64,000 bases of DNA. Origin: Ectopseudomonas alcaliphila (GTDB taxonomy: Bacteria; Pseudomonadota; Gammaproteobacteria; Pseudomonadales; Pseudomonadaceae). This document shows positions 36,408-45,266 of this stretch, piece by piece; position 1 is the first letter of the stretch, and each line of letters opens with the position of its first letter. The notes beneath the pieces are model-generated. The model saw only the letters and a program-made list of their open reading frames with translations. It was not told the DNA's origin and made no database searches. The stretch spans positions 462,480 to 526,479 of the forward strand of contig NZ_FNAE01000002.1 in NCBI RefSeq assembly GCF_900101755.1, given 5' to 3'. A program made the translations under genes and the position numbers.

Positions 36408-37084
36408 TGGCCACGGTCAGCAATAACAGCCAGAACAATCCCGCTTACAGCATCGACGAAGCGGTGAAGCAGTCGGTCAACGTCAGCGACGCGACCCAGC
36501 TGGAAAACAACTTCCTCACCCTGATGGTCGCGCAGATCCAGAACCAGGACCCGACCAAACCGGTGGACAGTACCGAGTTCCTCAACCAGTTCGCCGCCAT
36601 GAGCCAGGTCAAGAGCCTGGAAAACATGGCCTCGCTGAGCAAGAGCAATCTGGTGCTGCTGGACAACCTGCAGACCCTCACCGCCGCTGGCCTGGTCGGC
36701 CAGGAAGTGAAGGTGGCGACCGAGCAGCTGGAGCTGGGCACGGACAAGGTCAAGGGTGAGATCAACCTGGAGCATGCCGCCGGCAAGCTGGCCCTGGTGG
36801 TGACCGACAGCAATGGCGTGAAAAAGGAAATCGACCTCGGTTCCCAGGCGCCGGGTCGCGTGCCCTTCGAGCTCGATCCCAAGGCCCTTGGCCTGGCGCC
36901 GGGCAGCTACAAGGTCGAGGTCAAGAGCGACAGCGGCGAGTACCCCAAGGTCGAGGTGGCCGGCCGCGTCACCCAGGTGCGCGTCAGTGCCCAGGGCCCG
37001 GTGCTGGAAGTCGTCGGCGTCGGCTCCGTGCCCTTCTACAACATCACCGAATTCGGCCAGACGCAGACCGCCGGTCTGCTCTGA
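36407..37084 (+). CDS. flgD: Hook-capping protein FlgD
   Basis: 225-aa scaffold for hook growth, removed when the hook is finished. Conserved block ENNFLTLMVAQIQNQDPTKPVDSTEFLNQFAAMSQVK... (only part quoted elsewhere), two beta domains and the C-terminal GSVPFYNITEFGQTQ. TGATG overlap with flgC. Confidence 0.94.
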   Translation: MATVSNNSQNNPAYSIDEAVKQSVNVSDATQLENNFLTLMVAQIQNQDPTKPVDSTEFLNQFAAMSQVKSLENMASLSKSNLVLLDNLQTLTAAGLVGQEVKVATEQLELGTDKVKGEINLEHAAGKLALVVTDSNGVKKEIDLGSQAPGRVPFELDPKALGLAPGSYKVEVKSDSGEYPKVEVAGRVTQVRVSAQGPVLEVVGVGSVPFYNITEFGQTQTAGLL

Positions 37085-37120
37085 ACCCTCCAACTCGTTC
37101 AATTCAAAGGTCCAGTCGCC

Positions 37121-38308
37121 ATGAGTTTCAACATCGCCATGACCGGCCTCAGCGCCGTCAACGAACAGCTCAACACCATCAGCCACAACATCGCCAACGC
37201 CGGCACCACCGGCTTCAAGTCCTCGCGCACCGAGTTCGGCAGCATCTACGCCGACAGTCAGGCGATGGGCGTGGAAGTGCTGGCCACCACCCAGAGCATC
37301 AGCCAGGGCGGCTCCCTGGTGACCACCGGGCGCAGCCTGGACCTGGCCATCTCCGGCGGCGGCTTCTTCGTCACCCGTGATACCAATGGCGACCTGAGCT
37401 ACACCCGCGCCGGCGTGTTCGGCGCCGACAAGAACAACAACATCGTCAACGCCGCCGGGCAGACCCTGCAGGGTTATCCAGTGGATGCCGCCGGCAATCT
37501 GTTGGTCGGTGCCATGGGCGACCTGCAACTGCAGAACGCCAACCTGCCGGCCCGCGCCACCGATACTCTGGCCTTCGTCATGAACCTGGACTCCAACCAG
37601 ACCGTGCCGGCCACCGCGCCGTTCGACCCGGCGGATGTGAACACCTACAACTCCACCTACACCACCAAGGTGTTCGACTCCCAGGGCAAGGAACACACCC
37701 TGACCCAGTACTTCGTCAAGACCGGCGACAACACCTGGGATGCCCACTACTACCAGGGCAACACCGCAGTCGGCGGCCCGCAGGCGCTGACCTTCGGCAC
37801 CAATGGCACGCTCACCGCGCCGGTCGGCCCGGTCAACGTCGGCTTCGCTCTGCCGGGCGTCGACCCGATGAATATCGCCATCGACTACAGCAACTCCAGC
37901 CAGTACGGCTCCGACTTCGTCGTCACCAACAACCGCGCCAGCGGCTATGCGGCGGGCGAGCAGACCGGCCTGTCGGTGGAGAAGGACGGCATGGTTTACG
38001 CCAACTACAGCAACGGCCAGCGCATGCTGCAGGGCCAGGTGGCGCTGGCCACCTTCGCCAATGCCGGCGGCCTGAAGAACATCAGCGGTACCGCCTGGGT
38101 GGAAACCGCCGACTCCGGCGCCGCGCTGATCGGCGTGCCCGGCGTCGGCCCGTTCGGCGCGCTGGTGGCCGGTTCGCTGGAGAACTCCAACGTCGACCTG
38201 ACCCAGCAACTGGTCGGCCTGATGGAGGGCCAGCGCAACTACCAGGCCAACACCAAGGTGTTGACCACCAACAAGGAACTCACCCAAGTGCTGTTCGGCG
38301 CGATCTGA
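37121..38308 (+). CDS. flgE: Flagellar hook protein FlgE
   Basis: 395-aa hook subunit. N-terminal MSFNIAMTGLSAVNEQLNTI and SHNIANAGTTGFKSSRTEF; C-terminal ENSNVDLTQQLVGLMEGQRN and NTKVLTTNKELTQVLFGAI. It has a smaller central part than polar Pseudomonas hook proteins (about 440-460 aa by memory), as in lateral sets. 36 nt after flgD. Confidence 0.95.
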   Translation: MSFNIAMTGLSAVNEQLNTISHNIANAGTTGFKSSRTEFGSIYADSQAMGVEVLATTQSISQGGSLVTTGRSLDLAISGGGFFVTRDTNGDLSYTRAGVFGADKNNNIVNAAGQTLQGYPVDAAGNLLVGAMGDLQLQNANLPARATDTLAFVMNLDSNQTVPATAPFDPADVNTYNSTYTTKVFDSQGKEHTLTQYFVKTGDNTWDAHYYQGNTAVGGPQALTFGTNGTLTAPVGPVNVGFALPGVDPMNIAIDYSNSSQYGSDFVVTNNRASGYAAGEQTGLSVEKDGMVYANYSNGQRMLQGQVALATFANAGGLKNISGTAWVETADSGAALIGVPGVGPFGALVAGSLENSNVDLTQQLVGLMEGQRNYQANTKVLTTNKELTQVLFGAI

Positions 38309-38317
38309 GGCTGACCC

Positions 38318-39049
38318 ATGGACCGTCTCGGTTACACCGCAATGACCGCCGCCAGCCGCACCATGAGCTCGCTCACGGTGCGTGCCAACAACCTGGCCAA
38401 CGTCAACACCCCCGGCTTTCGCGCCGACCTGGAGCAAGCCCAGGCTGTGACCGTGGAAGGTTATGGCTACGACAGCCGGCACCTGGCGCGGGTGAAGAAC
38501 AACGGCGTCAACCTGGCACCCGGCGCGCTGATGGCCACCGGCCGTGATCTCGACGTGGCGATCCAGGGCCGCGGCCTGTTCACCGTCGAAGGTGATGGCG
38601 GCGCTGAGCGCTACACGCGCAACGGCGCGCTGCAGGTCGATGCCGAGCTGCGCCTGACCCTGAACGGCCGTGCCGTGATGGGCGAGGGCGGCCCCATCGT
38701 GCTGCCCGAGTACGACAGCCTGCACATTGGTCGTGACGGCACCGTATCGGTGATCCCGCGTGGCGATTTCGTCACCGCCGAGGTCGATCGCATCCGTGTG
38801 GTGGATGTCGACGCCGCCGACCTGACCAAGGATGCCAGCGGCCTGCTGGCGCGAACCGATGGCCAGCCGGCCGAAGATATGGAAGCGCCGGTACTGGTTT
38901 CCGGCTATCTGGAAGCCAGCAACGTCGGCGCCATCGATCAGCTGGTGGCGACCATGAGCCTGAACCGCCTGTTCGAGACCCAGGTAAAGATGATGAAGGC
39001 CGCCGAGGACCTGTCCGAAGCCGGCAACCGGATGATTCGCGGTTCGTAG
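38318..39049 (+). CDS. flgF: Flagellar proximal rod protein FlgF
   Basis: 243-aa rod subunit with TVRANNLANVNTPGFRADLEQ, LDVAIQGRGLFTVEGDGGAERYTRNG and C-terminal SNVGAIDQLVATMSLNRLFE. Begins nine bases after flgE. Confidence 0.94.
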   Translation: MDRLGYTAMTAASRTMSSLTVRANNLANVNTPGFRADLEQAQAVTVEGYGYDSRHLARVKNNGVNLAPGALMATGRDLDVAIQGRGLFTVEGDGGAERYTRNGALQVDAELRLTLNGRAVMGEGGPIVLPEYDSLHIGRDGTVSVIPRGDFVTAEVDRIRVVDVDAADLTKDASGLLARTDGQPAEDMEAPVLVSGYLEASNVGAIDQLVATMSLNRLFETQVKMMKAAEDLSEAGNRMIRGS

Positions 39050-39061
39050 CACCGTAGGACC

Positions 39062-39120
39062 GTAGGGTGGGCTTCAGCCCACCGGCGTGCTCTGCAATGG
39101 TGGGCTAAAGCCCACCCTAC
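39062..39120. repeat. REP pair (BIME) inside the flg operon, GTAGGGTGGGC type
   Basis: Arms of about 22 bp (GTAGGGTGGGCTTC... / ...AAAGCCCACCCTAC) with two mismatches, in the flgF-flgG gap; a broken half-copy follows at about 39127-39170. Confidence 0.85.
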
Positions 39121-39185
39121 GCACTGAAACCCACCCTACAGCGAATCGCCGCCTGGCCCACCCTACGGCTGACAGAACACGACGA

Positions 39186-39236
39186 GTAGCCCGGATGCAA
39201 TCCGGGAGCATTTTCCCCGGATTGCATCCGGGCTAC
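39186..39236. repeat. REP pair (BIME) inside the flg operon, GTAGCCCGG type
   Basis: Perfect 21-bp arms GTAGCCCGGATGCAA... / ...TTGCATCCGGGCTAC, ending 20 nt before the flgG start; the same sequence type as the pair at 29821. Confidence 0.88.
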
Positions 39237-39256
39237 AGGTACAGAGGAGACACGAC

Positions 39257-40042
39257 ATGAGTTCCGCACTTTGGGTCAGCAAGACCGGCCTGGCCGCCCA
39301 GGACAAGGCCATGAGCGCCGTGGCCAACAACCTGGCCAACGTCAACACCAACGGCTTCAAGAGCGACCGCGTGGTGTTCGAGGACCTGTTCTACGCCATC
39401 GAGTTGCAGCCGGGCGCGCAGGCCGATGAGGTCAACACCGTACCCTCGGGCATCCAGCTCGGCAGCGGTGTGCGCGTGGCCGGTACGCAGAAGGTGTTCA
39501 CCGAAGGCAGCATCCAGACCACCGGCCAGCCGATGGATCTGGCCATCATCGGCGCCGGCTTCTTCCAGGTGGAAGCGCCCAATGGCGACATCTACTACAC
39601 CGAGAACGGCCAGCTGCAGCTCAATGCCGAAGGCATGATCGTCAACTCCCAGGGCCTGCCGTTGACGCCGGCCATCGAAGTGCCGGCCGGCAGCAGCCGC
39701 TTCACCGTCGGCAGCGACGGCATCGTCACCGCCGTGCTGGCCGGCGATACCCTGCCTTCGGAGCTGGGCCAGATCACCCTGGTCAACTTCACCAATCCGA
39801 GTGGCCTCGAAGCGCTCGGCGGCAACCTCTACCGTGAAACCGTGGCCAGCGGCGAGCCGGTCGAAGGCGTGCCGGGTGAAGAAGGCCTGGGCAACCTCAA
39901 GCAGGGTGTGCTGGAAGGCTCCAACGTGCAGGTGGTCGAGGCCATGGTGGCGATGATCTCCATCCAGCGCGCCTACGAGGCCAACGCCAAGGTGCTCGAC
40001 GCTGCGTCGGGCATGCAGCAGTTCCTCAACCAGACCGTGTGA
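39257..40042 (+). CDS. flgG: Flagellar distal rod protein FlgG
   Basis: 261-aa distal rod subunit. SAVANNLANVNTNGFKSDRV, the FlgG-type GVRVAGTQKVFTEGSIQTTG, PMDLAIIGAGFFQVEAPNG and C-terminal LEGSNVQVVEAMVAMISIQR. ATG 39257 with GAGGAGAC 7 nt upstream. Set apart from flgF by 207 bases of REP elements, so its level may differ from upstream genes. Confidence 0.96.
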   Translation: MSSALWVSKTGLAAQDKAMSAVANNLANVNTNGFKSDRVVFEDLFYAIELQPGAQADEVNTVPSGIQLGSGVRVAGTQKVFTEGSIQTTGQPMDLAIIGAGFFQVEAPNGDIYYTENGQLQLNAEGMIVNSQGLPLTPAIEVPAGSSRFTVGSDGIVTAVLAGDTLPSELGQITLVNFTNPSGLEALGGNLYRETVASGEPVEGVPGEEGLGNLKQGVLEGSNVQVVEAMVAMISIQRAYEANAKVLDAASGMQQFLNQTV

Positions 40043-40047
40043 CCGCC

Positions 40048-40710
40048 ATGAAGCGCCTGATCCCGCTCGCTCTGCTCCTGACCCTGGGTGGTTGTGCCAG
40101 CTTCAACGAGATGCTGCCCGACGAAGACTCGAGCCATTACGAACCCTTGCAGCTGGACTACAGCGTACCGCCGAGCACCGGTGGCGGGCTGTTTCGCAGT
40201 GGCTACAGCGGCTCGTTGATCGGCGACAAGCGTGCGGTACGGGTCGGCGACATCCTCACCGTGGTGCTCGACGAATCCACCCAGTCGAGCAAGAGCGCCG
40301 GCACCAGCTTCGGCAAGAAGTCCGGGGTGTCCGTCGGCATTCCCACCGTACTGGGCAATACCTACGACCGTCTGGAAAGCTCCGCCGAGGCCGAGCGTGA
40401 TTTCAACGGCTCGGCGCGCAGCTCGCAGCAGAACACCCTGCGCGGCTCCATCGCGGTGACCGTGCACCAGGTGCTGCCCAACGGCACGTTGCTGATCAAG
40501 GGCGAGAAGGCGCTGCGTCTGAACCAGGGCGACGAGTACATCCGCCTGGTCGGCCTGGTGCGCATGGACGACATCAACCGCGCCAACCAGGTGTCTTCGC
40601 AGAACGTGGCCAACGCGCGTATCTCCTATGCCGGGCGCGGCGTGCTCAATGACAGCAACTCGGCGGGCTGGCTGACGCGCTTCTTCACCAGTCCGCTGTT
40701 CCCGCTCTGA
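40048..40710 (+). CDS. flgH: Flagellar L-ring lipoprotein FlgH
   Basis: 220-aa outer-membrane ring lipoprotein. Lipobox in MKRLIPLALLLTLGGCAS with acylated Cys at about 16, family segments SLIGDKRAVRVGDILTVVLDE and QVLPNGTLLIKGEKALRLNQ. ATG 40048 is preferred to GTG 40039 because it gives a compact lipoprotein signal. Confidence 0.95.
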   Translation: MKRLIPLALLLTLGGCASFNEMLPDEDSSHYEPLQLDYSVPPSTGGGLFRSGYSGSLIGDKRAVRVGDILTVVLDESTQSSKSAGTSFGKKSGVSVGIPTVLGNTYDRLESSAEAERDFNGSARSSQQNTLRGSIAVTVHQVLPNGTLLIKGEKALRLNQGDEYIRLVGLVRMDDINRANQVSSQNVANARISYAGRGVLNDSNSAGWLTRFFTSPLFPL

Positions 40711-40720
40711 GGCCCAGACC

Positions 40721-41815
40721 ATGATCAAACGTATTCTCGTCGCCTGTGTCCTCGGCTGGCCGCTGTCGACCAAGGCCGTGCCGCTGATGGACCTGGTGGA
40801 CATCGAAGGCATTCGCGGCAACCAGCTGATCGGTTATGGCCTGGTGGTCGGTCTCGACGGTACCGGTGACAAGAACCAGGTGCGCTTCACCAGCCAGTCG
40901 GTGGCCAACATGATCAAGCAGTTCGGCATCAACCTGCCGCCGAACGTCGACCCCAAGCTGAAGAACGTCGCGGCGGTGACCGTTACCGCAGAAATTCCGC
41001 CGTCCTACAGCCCGGGGCAAACCGTGGATATCACCGTCGCCTCGCTGGGCGACGCCAAGAGCCTGCGCGGCGGCCAGTTGCTGATGACCCCGCTGCAGGG
41101 CGTCGACGGTGAAACCTATGCCCTGGCTCAGGGCGCCGTCGTCGTCGGTGGCCTCAATGCCACCGGGCAGAGCGGCTCCAGCGTGGCGATCAACTCCGCC
41201 AACAGCGGCCGCGTGCCTAACGGCGCCACCGTCGAACGCATGATCCCCAGCGACTTCAGCACGCGCGAAGAGGTCATGCTCAACCTGCGCCAGCCCAGCT
41301 TCCAGACTGCCGCGCGGGTAGTCGAAGCGGTCAACGGCCGCTTCGGCAGCGGCACTGCCAGCGCTCTGAACTCGACCAAGATTTCCATCCGCGCGCCGCT
41401 CACCAGCACCCAGCGCATCGGCTTCATGGCCATGCTCGAAGGGCTGGAGGTGGAAGAGGGCCGCGAGCGGCCACGCGTGGTGTTCAACAGCCGTACCGGC
41501 ACCGTGGTGGTCGGTCAGGGCGTGCGCGTCAAGGCTGCCGCCGTGGCTCACGGCACGCTGACCGTGACCATCAGCGAGAACCCCCAGGTCAGCCAGCCCA
41601 ATGCTTTCTCCGGCGGTCAGACTGCCGTGGTGCCGCGCTCCGACGTCGCCGTCAGCCAGGACAAGAACGCCATGTTCAAGTGGCCCGACGGTGCCAGCCT
41701 GGACAGCATCATCAACACCGTGAACAGCCTCGGCGCCACCCCGGACGATGTCATGAGCATCCTCCAGGCGCTGGAACAGGCCGGTGCCCTCAACGCTGAA
41801 CTGATCGTGATCTGA
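40721..41815 (+). CDS. flgI: Flagellar P-ring protein FlgI
   Basis: 364-aa periplasmic ring protein with a signal peptide ending near STKA-VPL; LVDIEGIRGNQLIGYGLVVG, VAAVTVTAEIPPSYSPGQTV and C-terminal LGATPDDVMSILQALEQAGA are characteristic. Ten bases after flgH. Confidence 0.96.
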   Translation: MIKRILVACVLGWPLSTKAVPLMDLVDIEGIRGNQLIGYGLVVGLDGTGDKNQVRFTSQSVANMIKQFGINLPPNVDPKLKNVAAVTVTAEIPPSYSPGQTVDITVASLGDAKSLRGGQLLMTPLQGVDGETYALAQGAVVVGGLNATGQSGSSVAINSANSGRVPNGATVERMIPSDFSTREEVMLNLRQPSFQTAARVVEAVNGRFGSGTASALNSTKISIRAPLTSTQRIGFMAMLEGLEVEEGRERPRVVFNSRTGTVVVGQGVRVKAAAVAHGTLTVTISENPQVSQPNAFSGGQTAVVPRSDVAVSQDKNAMFKWPDGASLDSIINTVNSLGATPDDVMSILQALEQAGALNAELIVI

Positions 41816-41818
41816 GCC

Positions 41819-42943
41819 ATGAGCATCGTTTCCCTCGCCCAACACATGAACAGCCATCGCGGCAGCGCCGACGGCATCGGTACTGCCCGCGAGCAGCAGT
41901 TGCAGGCCGCCGCCGAGCAGTTCGAGGCGCTGTTTTTGCAGCAGATCCTCAAGCAGATGCGCAAGGCCAGCGATGTGCTTGCCGAAGGCAACCCGATGCG
42001 CAGCCGCGAGATGGACACCATGCGCGACTTCTACGATGAGGTGCTGGCCGAGACCCTGGCCGGGCGCAAGCAGACCGGCATCGCCGACATGCTGGTCAAG
42101 CAGCTGTCCGGCTCGGCGTCCCAGGCGCCGGACCTGGAGATGGCCGCCGCCGCTGCCCGTTCGGCGGAGCTGCCGCAGCGCTCCTCCAGCAGCCTGCTGG
42201 AGCCGCTGCGCGCGACCTGGCAGCGCGGCGTCGATGGTCTGGGCAAGGTCTGGGACAAGGGCTCGGCGGGCTTTATTGCGCTGGTCGATCGCGTCATCCA
42301 GCAGGAGTCGGCCGGTCGTGTCGACGCCGTATCGCCCAAGGGCGCGCGCGGCCTGATGCAGCTGATGCCGGACACCGCACGCGAGATGGCCGCCGAACTC
42401 GGCCTGCCGTTCGATGAGGCGCGCCTGACCAAGGACGCCGCGTACAACAAACGCCTGGGCAGTGCCTATCTGAACAAGATGCTGCAGCGTTACGACGGTC
42501 ATCAGGCGCTGGCGCTGGCGGCCTATAATGCCGGCCCCGGCCGCGTCGACGAGTGGCTGAAGGTCAATGGCGACCCGCGCAGTGGCGAGATCGCCACCGG
42601 TGCCTGGATCGAGCGCATTCCCTTCCAGGAAACCCGCGATTACACGCGCAAGATTCTTGGCGACCTGGCCAGCCGCGAAACACCGGCCAAGGACGAAGTA
42701 CAGCAGCAGACCTCGCTCAGCGCGCAGACCCGCCAGCAACTGGCCAGTGCTCTGAGTGCCGACAGTGGCCTGCTGCTCGGTGCCGTCGCCGGCAAGCAGG
42801 CGCTGGTACGTGACGAATTTAAGTCCACCGCCGATTCCGTCGCCCTGTCTTCAGTAACAGCCCAATTCGCTGCCGACGACGCCCGAGCGCCGCGTCTGGC
42901 GGCCTTCGCTCAGCCGATGCGCTTCGAGCGTCAGGAGTCCTAA
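41819..42943 (+). CDS. flgJ: FlgJ rod scaffold fused to a lytic-transglycosylase (SLT) domain
   Basis: 374 aa. Rod-scaffold domain at about 25-95 (AAEQFEALFLQQILKQMRKA, MDTMRDFYDEVLAETLAG). A linker leads to an SLT/lysozyme-fold domain at about 152-245: catalytic Glu163 in RVIQQESAGRVDAVS, GARGLMQLMP and AYNAGPGRVDEWLK. Polar FlgJ of Pseudomonas and Salmonella carries a different hydrolase (GH73 glucosaminidase) in this place. The enzyme should open peptidoglycan for the rod. The C-terminal 90 residues are of low complexity. Confidence 0.93.
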   Translation: MSIVSLAQHMNSHRGSADGIGTAREQQLQAAAEQFEALFLQQILKQMRKASDVLAEGNPMRSREMDTMRDFYDEVLAETLAGRKQTGIADMLVKQLSGSASQAPDLEMAAAAARSAELPQRSSSSLLEPLRATWQRGVDGLGKVWDKGSAGFIALVDRVIQQESAGRVDAVSPKGARGLMQLMPDTAREMAAELGLPFDEARLTKDAAYNKRLGSAYLNKMLQRYDGHQALALAAYNAGPGRVDEWLKVNGDPRSGEIATGAWIERIPFQETRDYTRKILGDLASRETPAKDEVQQQTSLSAQTRQQLASALSADSGLLLGAVAGKQALVRDEFKSTADSVALSSVTAQFAADDARAPRLAAFAQPMRFERQES

Positions 42944-42946
42944 GTC

Positions 42947-44314
42947 GTGACCATCCTCAACCAGATCGCCTACAGCGGCGTGCGTGCCAGCCAGGTGGCC
43001 CTGGCCACCACCGGGCAGAACATCGCCAACGTCAATACGCCCGGTTTCAGCCGCCTGCAGACCATCACCGGCTCGCTGGCGGGGCAGGGTGGCTTGAGCG
43101 TCGGCGGCGGTGTCGAGGTGATCAGCATTCGCCGCATGACCAACGAATTCCACAACCAGCAGCTGTGGCGCGCGACCACCGAGCAGAACTTCTACGGTGC
43201 CTCGCAGCAGTACCTGACCGCGCTGGAAGCGCTGATGGCCGGCACCGGTTCGAGCATCAGTGCCGGCCTCGACCAGTTCTTCGCCGCGCTCAGTGAAGCC
43301 AGCGCCACGCCTGGCTCCATCGCCCTGCGTCAGCAGATCATCAGCGAGGCTGGCAACCTGGCGCAGCGCTTCAACGGCCTGAGCAGCAACATCGACGCAC
43401 AGGTCAAGGCGCTGCAGGAGCAGCGCACCGCCATGGCCACCGAAATCAACGGCCTGACCGAGAACATCGCGCTGCTCAACAAGAAGATCGTCGAGACCGA
43501 GTCGGTCAAGGGTGACAGCACCGCGCTGCGCGATCACCGCGAAAGCCTGATCGGCCAGCTCAGCCAGTTCGCCAAGCTGCGCGTCAACGAAACCCCGGAC
43601 GGCTCGGTCAGCGTTGCCCTGGCCAACGGCCAGCCGCTGGTGGCCGGCCCCACCGCCGGCCAGCTCAAGGTGGCGATGACGGCCACGGGTGAACAGGAAG
43701 TCAGCCTGGCCTTCGCCGGCACCAGCTTCCCGTTGCGTCAGGATGGCTTCGGCGGCGCGTTCGGCGGCCTTTACGATGTCGAGTACAACAGCCTGCGGCC
43801 AAACCTGGACGCCCTGCACGACATGGCCAGTCAGTTGGCGCAGATGGTCAACGATGTACTCGCCACGGGTTTTGACCTCAATGGCAACCCTGGCCAGCCG
43901 CTGTTCGTCTACGACCCCACCAGCACCACTGCATTGCTGCGGATCGAGCCGCTGACCGCCGAACAGCTGGCGTTCTCCTCGACGGCGGGGGAGAGCGGCA
44001 ACAACGGGGTGCTGCTGGACCTGCTCGGCCTGAAGAACCAGACCATTACCCTGGGTGGCAGCCAGGTCACCCTCAACGACGCCTACGCCGGCCTGCTTGG
44101 CCAGGTCGCCAGCGACAGCCGGCAGAACCAGGCCGACTTCAAGTCCGCCACCGCCGTGACCCAGCAGGCTCAATCCCAGCGCGACAGCGTCAGCGCGGTT
44201 AGCCTGGATGAAGAAGCGGTGAACCTGATGACCTACCAGCAGGCCTACCAGGCCAACATGAAGGTGATCAGTACCGCCAACCAGTTGTTCGACGACATGC
44301 TTGCCGCGTTCTGA
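42947..44314 (+). CDS. flgK: Hook-filament junction protein FlgK (HAP1)
   Basis: 455 aa, much shorter than polar Pseudomonas FlgK (over 600 aa by memory), matching lateral HAP1. N-terminal QIAYSGVRASQVALATTGQN and IANVNTPGFSRLQTI; C-terminal VSLDEEAVNLMTYQQAYQAN with the final ANQLFDDMLAAF helix. GTG start three bases after flgJ. Confidence 0.94.
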   Translation: MTILNQIAYSGVRASQVALATTGQNIANVNTPGFSRLQTITGSLAGQGGLSVGGGVEVISIRRMTNEFHNQQLWRATTEQNFYGASQQYLTALEALMAGTGSSISAGLDQFFAALSEASATPGSIALRQQIISEAGNLAQRFNGLSSNIDAQVKALQEQRTAMATEINGLTENIALLNKKIVETESVKGDSTALRDHRESLIGQLSQFAKLRVNETPDGSVSVALANGQPLVAGPTAGQLKVAMTATGEQEVSLAFAGTSFPLRQDGFGGAFGGLYDVEYNSLRPNLDALHDMASQLAQMVNDVLATGFDLNGNPGQPLFVYDPTSTTALLRIEPLTAEQLAFSSTAGESGNNGVLLDLLGLKNQTITLGGSQVTLNDAYAGLLGQVASDSRQNQADFKSATAVTQQAQSQRDSVSAVSLDEEAVNLMTYQQAYQANMKVISTANQLFDDMLAAF

Positions 44315-44338
44315 CGCACTTTCCAGAGAGATTCAGCC

Positions 44339-45256
44339 ATGATGCGCATCACCAACTCGCAGATCACCTCGCTGATGCACAACTCGATGAACACCAGTTC
44401 TGCCGAGTTGGGCAAGCTGATGCAGCAGATGGCTACCAGCAAGCGCATCCTGCTGCCCTCTGACGACCCCATCGCCAGCGTGCGGGTGCTGCGCGTACAG
44501 CGTGAAGAGGCGAGCCTGGAACAGTTCCGCAAGAACATCGCCAACGTCTCCGGCAGCCTGTCGACCCAGGAAGCCAACCTCAAGTCCACCTCCGACGCCA
44601 TGCTCAGCGTGCGCGACCTGCTGCTGTGGGCGGCCAACGGCTCCAACACCAGCGAAGACCTGGCCGCCATGGCCGGTGAGCTGTCGATCATCGAGGACAC
44701 CATCTTCAGCTTCGCCAACGTGCGTGACGAGGAGGGGCGCTACCTGTTCTCCGGCACCCTCAGCGATACCCCGGCGCTGAGCTTCGATGCGGCGACTCAG
44801 ACCTACGGCGTCACCGGCAACGACAAGCATCGTCAGGCTGCCGTCGCCAACGGCGTGCTGGTCGACGAGAACGTCACTGCGGCCAGCGTCTTCGGCGCCG
44901 GGGCGGGCATGCTCAACGAACTGCGCGGCCTGATCAACACCCTGCAGGACCCGGCGCTGGATGCCAGCGACCCAGCGGTGCGCCAGCAGATCGTCGATGC
45001 GCTGGCGGCCCTGGACGATACCCATGGCCGCGTACTCGGCTCGATCACCGAACTGGGTGGCCGGCAGAACGCCCTGACCCTGCTGACCGACAGCAACGAA
45101 GACGTCTCGCTGGTCAACCAGAAGATCGAAGGCGAGCTGTCGCAGCTGGACTATGCCGGCGCCACCATTGCCCTGAACAACTACCAGCTGGCGCTTGGCG
45201 CGACGCAGAAGACCTATCTGAAGATCAACCAGATGTCGTTGTTCAGCCTGCTGTAA
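44339..45256 (+). CDS. flgL: Hook-filament junction protein FlgL (HAP3)
   Basis: 305-aa flagellin-like protein. MMRITNSQITSLMHNSMNTS, GKLMQQMATSKRILLPSDDP at the N-terminus and C-terminal YAGATIALNNYQLALGATQK. Two adjacent ATG codons; GAGAGAT upstream. Lateral-size. Confidence 0.94.
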   Translation: MMRITNSQITSLMHNSMNTSSAELGKLMQQMATSKRILLPSDDPIASVRVLRVQREEASLEQFRKNIANVSGSLSTQEANLKSTSDAMLSVRDLLLWAANGSNTSEDLAAMAGELSIIEDTIFSFANVRDEEGRYLFSGTLSDTPALSFDAATQTYGVTGNDKHRQAAVANGVLVDENVTAASVFGAGAGMLNELRGLINTLQDPALDASDPAVRQQIVDALAALDDTHGRVLGSITELGGRQNALTLLTDSNEDVSLVNQKIEGELSQLDYAGATIALNNYQLALGATQKTYLKINQMSLFSLL

Positions 45257-45266
45257 GGAGCCTGCT

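Noticed and set aside
36290..39052. A 920-codon open frame on the minus strand, antisense to flgC-flgF
   Set aside because: It lies fully opposite four clear flagellar genes; high GC creates such frames, and its His/Gly/Val-rich sequence fits no family.
40685..42739. A 684-codon minus-strand frame opposite flgI and flgJ
   Set aside because: Antisense shadow of well-supported genes; no ribosome site and no recognisable domain.
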